64,000 nt of DNA from Aphrocallistes beatrix. Its lineage: Eukaryota > Porifera > Hexactinellida > Sceptrulophora > Aphrocallistidae. Below, piece by piece: positions 11,260 to 18,704 of the stretch. The notes under the pieces are model-generated. The model saw nothing but the letters and a program-made list of their open reading frames with translations. It did no database searches and was not told the DNA's origin. A program made the translations under genes and the position numbers. The stretch is from NCBI GenBank assembly GCA_963281255.1, contig OY725489.1:6014523-6078522 (forward strand). The letters run 5' to 3'. Position 1 is the first letter of the stretch. The number at the start of each line of letters is the position of its first letter.

Positions 11260-12722
11260 ATAGGGATGAGGAAAATGAATTTTTCATTAGATCATGTTCT
11301 CTAGGTGTGCGAAAGTTGCCTTAGCACATTCAATTAAATTCCTAAAGTTTCATTCAATTTGTTCAATGTTAACAACTTGCACATTTAAACAGTCGGTGTG
11401 TAGGATAATTTGAGGGGGTTTTTGTCCAATTTTTTGTATTTTAAAGCCAATATCTCAATTAGAACGGATGTTAAGTGCATGATGTTAATTTTAATTGTAA
11501 ATATATTTGTAATACTAACTTATAATCACATTTAACACGATAAACACAGGTGATAATGAAACAATTATACTAGATAGTCCTTCTTCATTGCGAATGAAGG
11601 CATCTCTTGTCTGGAATTGACTGTATTGACAACCATTCCATGTCGATTATCATGCCCGTAAACTTGTTTTGATGCTCTTGTTACTTATTTCTCTGCTCTC
11701 TCAACTCCTTGTGAATGGTTTCAGTTTTGTCTTTGATGATATCTTCATTAGAAAGAATATCTAGCATTGGAGGTGGTGATATAGTAGTCTCACACTCAGA
11801 CTAAGTTATCATATCCATGTAATTTTCCGCTTGAAAATTTATTTAGGAACTACAAATTGTCTCGGAGTCTTTTGAAAAGATTTGCGTGCATCTATTATCT
11901 TACTGGAAGCAAACTCTTTTATACTTTTATTTTGGTCTGTTATGGCCGCTAATAGGATGTTTTCAGAATGAGCAATGACTCAATTTCTCTGAATTACCGG
12001 GTGTATAATCTGCTTGTCATTTGGAGAAAGAAGTCGTGTTAGAGTGATATAGTAGAATAGGTTATGACTCCCATCTGTACAATAAGGATTACTCTTGACT
12101 CGAAACCACATGGGGGCGTATATATTAAATACATAGTTGACTATCCTGGTTAGATTTATTGATGATTCTCTACTGGACATGTACAGTATTAAAGTATGAT
12201 TTGCATGAGTTAACCATCGAAAATGATTTAGTGGGCCAATTCTGTTCGATGCAAAGCTCATCTCAGACAGTGCCGGACCTCCTTGAATAGCAAGACTAGC
12301 TTTATACAAATATAATTGTCAGTACTAAGATCTTTTAGTATATCCTGTGAAATCGGCGCCACTCTCCCTAGAACCGGAATGAATTTTACAATGGAAAATT
12401 TATGAACTTCCCCATGAAGTTGTGATCCAATTTCCCCACTAAATTGCTTAGGTCCAGAAGTCACACCGTCTACAATATATTTACACTTAAAATTAACATT
12501 ATACACTTAACATCCATTCTAATTGAGATTTTGGTTTTAGAATACAAAAAATCGGACAAAAACCCCCTCATATTATCCTACACACCGACTGTTGGAATGT
12601 GCAAGTTGTTAACATTGAACAAAATTGAATGAAACTTTGGGAATTTACTTTAAATGTGCTAAGGCAACTTTCGCACACCTAGAGAACATGATCTAACAAA
12701 AAATGCATTTTTCCCCATCCCC
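11260..12722 (-). mobile_element. long-TIR transposon with 8-bp target duplication
   Basis: Inverted repeats of about 250 bp bound a 1463-bp element (left 11260-11512, right about 12480-12722). The flanks are ATTAAGCA at 11252-11259 and ATTAAGCA at 12723-12730, an exact 8-bp duplication. The ends read ATAGGGATGAGGAAAA and, inverted, GGGGATGGGGAAAA. The interior carries a broken minus-strand coding region. The superfamily is not settled: the 8-bp duplication is compatible with hAT, P, Merlin or KDZ elements, but the TIRs are long for most hATs. Confidence 0.8.
11600..12506 (-). pseudogene. transposon-encoded protein, C-terminal part, broken
   Basis: Two overlapping minus-strand frames (12258-12506 and 11980-12309) join into one protein by a frameshift near 12300. 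Recognisable blocks are FIPVLGRVAPISQDILKDLS, GPLNHFRWLTHANHTLIL, YAPMWFRVKSNPYCTDG and HPVIQRN. A further frame down to about 11800 adds ENILLAAITDQNK and RQFVVPK blocks. From memory, proteins with HxRWLTTANRILRLY and APMWFxIKxxPxCxDG blocks are widespread, uncharacterised and transposon-like in aphids, hydra and molluscs. I cannot name the family. The N-terminal and probably catalytic region is absent, so the element is not autonomous. Confidence 0.5.
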
Positions 12723-12783
12723 ATTAAGCATATTCTGCTAATAAACATGATGAGAGATGGGAATAAATGAGTATTTAATATAT

Positions 12784-12817
12784 ACAAGCGCACTTCGCTT
12801 GCCTACGCTCCGCGGCT
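12784..12817 (-). mobile_element. Helitron 3'-end remnant
   Basis: CAAGCGCACTTCGCTTGCCT followed by ACGCTCCGCGGC is a 34-bp remnant of the F1/F2 terminal hairpin, with the 3' end at its left. Confidence 0.65.
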
Positions 12818-12963
12818 ATATATATTTGAATTGTAATACGCTATGTAGGACGAGTACTTCGTTGTGTAAAATACCTCAGTATGATTAAAAATTTGTGATT
12901 TGTGATTTACGAGTACCAGCTTAGATGAGTAATATATTTCCACCAAAATTATGAACTTACTCA

Positions 12964-13469
12964 TCCTTACTATTAAAACTCGATTAATGTATATATAATA
13001 TAGATATAGTATGTAATGAATTGATTGAAGAAACTGCCGGTCATAGAAAGCTGATTTTTGGCATGTGGAGGTCTTTTGGCTATGGCTCCACTAAGTTCTG
13101 AGCTCAGAGCAAAATGTCAACTCATCATGGAATTATGACGTCATTGTCACATTTTTGAAAGTTAAACAATACAGTTATTCGAGCATAACTCAGCCTTATA
13201 GGAGATAGAAGGCTGAAATTTTAATAGAATTTATATACTAACATACCTCACATATGATGTAACTATCATCAAAGAATAATGACTCATCACTTTGTTATGA
13301 CGTCATCATTACACATCAAAATTTTGTGGTTTTTCGTGCGCTATCGATTATAACAGTAGGGTAAATGTATTTAGAGATGCTATCTCTCATATAATTAATC
13401 AATGATGACCGCAGGCGATCCAAGGGAGTGTCCGCCAGCCTCGCAGCGCAAGCAATCGAAGCGAGCTTT
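12964..13469 (+). mobile_element. Helitron family F1, near-complete copy (F1-c)
   Basis: The 5' end is TCCTTACTATTAAAACTCGA preceded by A, followed by a short TA-rich stretch and GTAATGAATTGATTGAAG. The body carries GAGCTCAGAGC and two TGACGTCA sites (13136-13143 and 13298-13305). The 3' end is the GC hairpin region ending GAAGCGAGCTT. Length is about 0.5 kb with no coding capacity. The start TC, preceding A and subterminal hairpin match the Helitron layout. Confidence 0.8.
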
Positions 13470-13705
13470 TCTGTATACTAATATACATCACTTTATTATA
13501 ATGTTATCATTACTCATCAAAATTTTAAAAATTGATAATTTTGGTGATTTTTCGTGCGATTTTGATGATAACAGTAGAGCAGACGTATTTAGAGATGTTA
13601 TTTCTCATATAATTAATCAATGGTGACCACAGGCGCCCTGCGGGCGCCTCCGGTGGACACAAAGTGTCCGCCAGCCGCAAAGCGCAAGCAAGCGACGCGC
13701 GCTTG
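13470..13705 (+). mobile_element. Helitron F1 3'-half, tandem to previous copy (F1-d)
   Basis: Begins inside the F1 body (CTGTATACTAATATACATCA) and runs to the complete 3' end: GGCGCCCTGCGGGCGCC, then GACACAAAGTGTC, then GCGCGCTTG followed by T. It repeats the 3' half of F1-c directly behind it, in the same direction. Confidence 0.78.
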
Positions 13706-13979
13706 TCTATAGTAATATTTACAATAAATTATATACGAGTGGTGGATGAAGTGTTTTGAGCCTAACTACTTGTATGTTGCTTTTCTGCAATGATTTATTT
13801 AGGTATTTATTTTTCGACGTATTCCCCTTGACGGTCCACACACTTTTGCCAGCGGTGTTTCAGCGCCTGGATCCCTGCTTTGTAAAAGATTTCCTCTTGA
13901 TCGTCAAAAAAGTTCCCGGCGGCGGACATCAACTCACCATCCTTACTATTAAAACTCTATTAATATTTGTGTATATATA

Positions 13980-14447
13980 CAGTACCCGGACAAAAGTATT
14001 TGTACACTATATTCTTCCCCATCAAATAGTACTAAATTGGTCTTTTCATGAAGGGAAAAGTATTCAAACTCTAAAAGATATTAAGAGTCTGATTTTAGAT
14101 TCGAAATCATCACATTCGAATTAGTAATAGTTGAAGATTTCTACAAATTGCACAACCCAATGAGTAAGAATATCAACCTGTGCACAAGGGGTAGTACATC
14201 ACCATCATGTGTAGTGATAAAAAGGGACATATGTGGCACAAGGTGGCAGGAATTGATAATTTGAAATAATTGGGAATTAGTAATTGATGAGATATACCCT
14301 ACAATAACTAATTCGAATTCGAAGATTTCGAATTTGAAACTCGATTAGTTGTACACTTAAGGTTCGGAGTTTGAATCTTCATGAATAGATCCACTTTAGT
14401 ATTAACGTAAGATAATGAAGTGTGCAAATACTTTTGTCCGGGTACTG
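13980..14447. mobile_element. Tc1/mariner-type MITE, copy 1
   Basis: 468 bp with inverted ends CAGTACCCGGACAAAAGTAT and the matching ACTTTTGTCCGGGTACTG, flanked by TA on both sides. It sits in the TA microsatellite of the surrounding Helitron. A second, more worn copy is at 24133-24608. Confidence 0.88.
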
Positions 14448-14499
14448 TATATATATATATATATATATATAGTAGAGAAATTAGATTCACAATAGAAGT

Positions 14500-14566
14500 A
14501 TAATTGGTTGTAAGCAAGATTACAGAAATGCTTTCAGTTACTATATGTAACTTCTTCAGACATGGT
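14500..14566 (-). ncRNA. candidate hammerhead ribozyme of the Penelope-like element
   Basis: On the minus strand, about 80 bases downstream of the stop of the RT/GIY-YIG gene, the core reads CTGAAGA (14559-14553). A perfect 6-bp stem follows, AGTTAC/GTAACT with loop ATATA (14552-14536), and then GAAA (14535-14532). The bases after GAAA (GCA, with the last A of GAAA as AGCA) can pair with TGCT at 14516-14513, placing a U at the expected cleavage position (14512). ACA after it can pair with TGT before the core. Established: Penelope-like elements carry hammerhead motifs in their terminal repeats. Weak points: short stems I and III, an A-U at the top of stem II and U at the cleavage site. Activity is untested. 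Confidence 0.5.
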
Positions 14567-14644
14567 ATATGGGATTATAATAATTATTTTTAGAATATGG
14601 GTAGTGCTGAATTGAGAGCTTAGGGGTAAGGGGATGAGAGGGCT

Positions 14645-16048
14645 TTAGTCCTCGAGGATTGAGAGAGGGGCTTCTGCCGCATTGGCAGCGTCATAGAGAA
14701 TTTTGGGGTCGTGGGTTATAAAGTTTATATCTGGGTGTAGGGATTTGAGCTTAAGTAGAGCTTGGCGTTCCAGGGTGGTGTCCTGGCGAGTGGGGGTTTG
14801 AAACTGCCAGCGGAGGGAGGGGCAGTTCTGGAGATGTTTCCAGATCCGATGGTTGGATCGGGGTTGATGGATAACATGCCGTGTTGCACCGGTTTGACCG
14901 ATGTAGCATATATCTGGGACGTAGGGGTGATGGAGGAGGTAGGTACATCGTAGATGCCAGCAGGGTTCGAAGGGGAATTGGACGGAGGAGTTAAAGATTT
15001 GATCGTATGCATGACAGATTACACACCTTTTTCTGCATATGGTATTATGGTGATCTTGTGGTAGGTGGGGATAGCTGCGACTAATCGTAGCCTCAAGGGG
15101 TGCTAGTGGGGTTTTGGGGACCAGGTGGAATGGGTGCTTGGTTATGGGGATTAGCTGCTGTTGGGTTGGGCGAGTTTGGGAGTAGTTATAAACTAGTGGG
15201 TATGAGTCAGGGGGTGTATTTTTCTGAGTGTTTGAGGGAAAATAGAATAGTTCCGTAATCGCAACTACTATTTCTGAGGGTGGGTGGCCAGCCTTGAGAA
15301 GAGCTGGGAGATAACGGTGTAAGAAGCTGGTAAGGGCTTCTCTGGGGTGAGAGGCTAGGGAGGAGTTACGGTGCACCGGAGCCATATATGATTTTGAAAT
15401 CATTTTTCTGGATGGGTGATTGGAGGAGAGATGGATTGGGGCAGGTTGGCGGTAAGGTTGGGTAATGGGGACGATAGCTTGGGCAGTGGGGTCGTAGTAT
15501 ATATCTTGAGATCTATTATCGGGACCTTTTTCGAGGATATATGGGGAAAGGAGGTCTAAGGGTATGGGGTAGGTCGAGGCGACGTCATCGAAATAGACGG
15601 TGAGTATTTGATTTACTGGGGGAACATAGTCCTTGAGAATATAGGCAGTTACCATTCGTGAGAGTTCGGGGGCCAGTGGTAGGCCCATTGAGATGCCGGT
15701 GGAGCCATGGGTAAAGATATGGGTGCTATTAGTGACATAATTCATGGAGAGTAGGAGTTCAAGGAGTGTGATGAGATTTGAGGTGGGATTATAGAATTTG
15801 AAGGCTTCTAAGATGAGGTTATGGGGTGTAGATGGGTAAAATTGGATGATGTCATAACAATATAGTTTGGAAGGTGGGGCATGAAAAAATAGCAGATTTG
15901 TGGCTTCTTTGATATCTTCGACTAAGTAGGGAGCCGCTGTGATAATCGGAGTTATAAGGGGTCGCAAATGTGACGATGCGAGAGTGGTAATGGAGGGCTT
16001 GTGGGATACTATGGGGCGAGTGAATTTGCATAGCTGTTCGTCGGTCAT
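14645..16048 (-). CDS. Penelope-like reverse transcriptase with GIY-YIG nuclease, 5'-truncated
   Basis: A 467-codon uninterrupted minus-strand frame, clearly GC-richer than its surroundings. Block order: FTRPIVSHKPSITTLA (about residues 9-24), YDIIQFYPS with the first catalytic Asp (64-72), GISMGLPLAPE (117-127) and YFDDVAS with the Asp pair (about 150-156). Then come the thumb-like NHPSRK...RNSS...LLKAGHPPSEI region, a Cys cluster (ICRKRCVICHAY), and a GIY-YIG region at the C-terminus (CTYLL...ICYIGQTGATRH...NHRIW). RT followed by GIY-YIG is the hallmark of Penelope-like elements, which copy RNA into chromosomal targets. The N-terminal part of the RT is missing because the frame meets a MITE at about 16050. 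A candidate hammerhead lies downstream. The start at 16048 is only the first Met of a truncated gene. Confidence 0.82.
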   Translation of the reverse strand: MTDEQLCKFTRPIVSHKPSITTLASSHLRPLITPIITAAPYLVEDIKEATNLLFFHAPPSKLYCYDIIQFYPSTPHNLILEAFKFYNPTSNLITLLELLLSMNYVTNSTHIFTHGSTGISMGLPLAPELSRMVTAYILKDYVPPVNQILTVYFDDVASTYPIPLDLLSPYILEKGPDNRSQDIYYDPTAQAIVPITQPYRQPAPIHLSSNHPSRKMISKSYMAPVHRNSSLASHPREALTSFLHRYLPALLKAGHPPSEIVVAITELFYFPSNTQKNTPPDSYPLVYNYSQTRPTQQQLIPITKHPFHLVPKTPLAPLEATISRSYPHLPQDHHNTICRKRCVICHAYDQIFNSSVQFPFEPCWHLRCTYLLHHPYVPDICYIGQTGATRHVIHQPRSNHRIWKHLQNCPSLRWQFQTPTRQDTTLERQALLKLKSLHPDINFITHDPKILYDAANAAEAPLSILED

Positions 16049-16500
16049 GTCTAGGACAAACCTGCTATAACAGCTACTCTATATAACGGTCACCTGTCTA
16101 TAGCGGTCACCAATGAACAGTCCCGTCAGAAATTTCATAATATTGACCTGTGTATAGCGGTCACCTGCTCAACGCGGCCAGCGGCCACCCGTTTGTAGTC
16201 CCTTACTGACCCTAAAACTGTGTATAACGGCCATCACCTGTCTACAACGACCACTACCTGTCTACAACGGTCATCACCTTTTTCACATTTTTATGTGTTT
16301 ATTACTGGATCTGTTACGAACGATAAACATGTTTCATGTAATTACTTCAAGCAATGGATTTCTAAAATATTATATTTATTGCACTATGCTGATACATTTT
16401 GGGGATTAAGACAATCACCTGTATATAACGGTCACCTGTGTATAACGGCCAATTTTGTCCAGTCCCTTGGGTGGCCGTTATATACAGGTTCCACTATAGT
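16049..16500. mobile_element. pogo-type MITE with internal subrepeats
   Basis: The right end reads GGGTGGCCGTTATATACAGG and then TTCCACTATAG. The left end is a worn match (ACAAACCTGCTATAACAGC). The interior holds many short units like ACCTGTCTATAACGGTCA. It truncates the Penelope-like gene. A related element is at 40751-41295. Confidence 0.6.
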
Positions 16501-18099
16501 ATATATATATATATATATCTGTAACGAAATGATTGAAGAAACTGCCTGGCCTAGAAGGTTGATTTTTGGCATGTGGGAGTCTTTTACCTATGGCTCCAAG
16601 ATGTTCTGAGCTCAGAGCAAAATGTCGACTCATTATGGAATTATGACGCCATTGTCACATTTTAAAAAGTGAATACAGTTATTCGAACATTACTCAGCCA
16701 TTATAGGAGAATGAAGCCTGAAATTTTAATAGAATCTCTATACTAACATACCTCACATATGATGCAACTATCATAAAAAATGATGACTCATCACTGTTAT
16801 GACATCATCATCACGCTTCAAAATTTTAAAAATTGACAAATTTGGTGATTTTTCGAGTGATATCGATTTGAAAACTAAGATGGGCATATTTAGAGATGCT
16901 AGCTCCCTTATAATTAACTAATGTAACCCCAGGCGACCGAAGGGAGTTTCCAGCGGACACAAAGTGTCTGCCAGCCGCGCAGCGCAAGCAAGTGAAGCGC
17001 GCTTGTTTGTATGAAAACGCCCACCAGCCAAATGTTTCTTCATGTTTGGGAAGAGATGGAAGTCCGATGGTGCCAAATCGGGAGAGTATGGTGGGTGCTG
17101 GATGAGGTCGAAGACACAGTCATGGATAGTAGCCATTGCAATGGCGGCCTCGTGAGAAGGTGCATTGTCCTGGTGGAATAAGACACCTTTTGTCAACTTC
17201 CCCAGTCGTTTTTCCTTGATAGCTTCGAGCAGCTGCCGTAACAAATTGGCATAGTATTCGCCATTGATGGTTTGGCCCTTTGGAAGGTAATCCACGAACA
17301 CAACCCACTTGGAATCCCAAAAAACTGAGGCCATCATTTTCCCAGCGAATGAAACGACCTTTGCCTTCTTTGGAGGAGGTGAGGACGGATGTTTCCACTG
17401 CATGGACTGTTGTTTGGTCTCTGGTTCGAAGTGATGGACCCAACACTCATCCTCAGTCAAAAATCGCTCAATAAAATCAGTCGGATCAGCCTCAAAAAGG
17501 TCCGTTTTCCTTAGACATGGTCAACCTGGTGCGCTTTTGATCAGAGTTCAAAAGGGGTGGGATCCATCTAGCGGAAACCATTGCCATTCCAAGTTCTTTG
17601 GTTAGAATATTCTCAACTCTCTCATGGGAGATACCAATGACAGTAACTATGGAGCGAACAGTTAGTCGTCTGTCGTTAATCACTATTTGGTGCACATTAT
17701 CAATGTTTGCCTGTAAGGAGGCAGTGGAAGGCCTGCCAGACCTTGGCTCATCTTCAATAAAGCTTCTCCCTCTTTTGAAATCCGCTACACGCCTTTTTAC
17801 AGTTGCAAATGAGGGGGCATCATCTCCTAAGGTAATAGCCATATCATCTTGTATTTGCGTGGGAATTAATCCTTTTAAATTGAGATACTTGATGACGGCC
17901 AGGTATTCAATTTCCTCTATTTTCACTAAAAGTTGATACCTATATACTTTTAAAGTTCTGCTCAGCAACTAAAAATCTGTCAATGTGAATAAATAAGCTA
18001 GTTAGTCATAATAAGATTTGAATTAAATGACTGCTAAGTTTATCGTTCTAGCAACACTCTATCATTGTTAGGCTCAAAACTTTTCATCCACCCCTCGTA

Positions 18100-18704
18100 G
18101 AAATGAAAATTACCTTTCGATTCTTTATTCAATATTGCTGTATATTTCAAGAGTAAATTTGTGTTTGTAATACTTGCAAGAATAGCTTGAATGCTGAAAA
18201 ATATCGCAAATAGATATTAGTGCTGGAAGCAGTCTACTCTTTCTTGAGTTGTTTTGCTGCAAAATAGCTGCATACTGATTCTGGATCCATAATTTGAATA
18301 ACATGAATTGAATGTAGTATCTTCGCAATAACAAAATTTGCTTTTTTGCTGATTTCGGGGGGATGACACCCCCTATCCATAGACTCCATCCATTATTGAA
18401 ATTGATCCAGTATTTCAGGCTTATTTGGTAGTGTTTTATATATACTAGAGGTGCTATATTTTGGATCTGATGGTAGACAAAAAAAGACAAAAAATCTCAG
18501 GGGTGAAATACACTAATGCTTCGAATTCATTTCCGTTTCGAATTGGAAAGTTAGTTTTGGAGGGCAATTGGTTCTCATCGCTGCCTTTTTTTTTGATTAT
18601 CTGAAATAGTTGGTGGCACGGGGTAGATTAGTCTTCATCGGATATATCAAGATATAATATTTTTGGGGGTTTATGTCATTAGGGAAACTATTATTTTCCT
18701 CACA
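18100..18704. other. no recognisable gene
   Basis: Spacer between the mariner end and the long palindrome. A 121-codon minus-strand open frame (18125-18490) has no recognisable motif and is probably chance. Confidence 0.4.

Larger units (their letters stand above)
13940..17005 (+). mobile_element. Helitron family F1, composite 3.07-kb copy (F1-e)
   Basis: The 5' end is TCCTTACTATTAAAACTCTA after host A (13939). The 3' end is GCGCGCTTG at 16997-17005 before host T. Joining the host bases across the insertion gives an open mariner frame (HTN then GELM), which supports insertion between A and T with no target duplication. The TA-repeat zone just inside the 5' end has itself received a MITE (13980-14447), a Penelope-like element and a pogo-type MITE. 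The F1 body resumes at 16522 (GTAACGAAATGATTGAAG). Confidence 0.82.
13770..17968 (-). pseudogene. mariner transposase (DD34D), split and frameshifted
   Basis: Minus strand. The N-terminal frame begins near 17968 and holds the mariner HTH region (FATVKRRVADFKRG, RSGRPSTAS, then RLTVRSIVTVIGISHERV). A one-base frameshift lies near 17505. The catalytic half (17460 downward) has TEDECWVHHFEPETKQQS with the first Asp, HQDNAPSH with the second, and YSPDLAPSDFHLFP with the third. The second and third Asp are 34 residues apart, so this is DD34D. The gene stops at MKKHLAGGRFHTN, where the Helitron lies, and resumes below 13939 as GELMSAAGNFFDDQEE then KHRWQKCVDRQGEYVEK and a stop. Apart from the frameshift and the insertion the gene looks nearly complete. 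Confidence 0.88.
13734..18099 (-). mobile_element. mariner transposon split by a Helitron
   Basis: Inverted repeats of about 33 bp: left TACGAGTGGTGGATGAAGTG (13734 on), right, inverted, TACGAGGGGTGGATGAAAAG (ending 18099), both continuing to TTTTGAGCCTAAC. The outer TA dinucleotides fit the mariner target duplication. Without the 3066-bp Helitron at 13940-17005 the element would be 1.3 kb, the usual mariner size. The transposase gene lies on the minus strand. Confidence 0.88.

Noticed and set aside
13130-13150. Hammerhead-like string in F1 (CATGATGAG on the minus strand)
   Set aside because: The core needs CTGANGA with a paired stem and GAAA; F1 lacks the leading C-T and the GAAA partner.
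13756-14124. 122-codon plus-strand open frame
   Set aside because: It is the antisense of the mariner C-terminus and then crosses into Helitron and MITE sequence.
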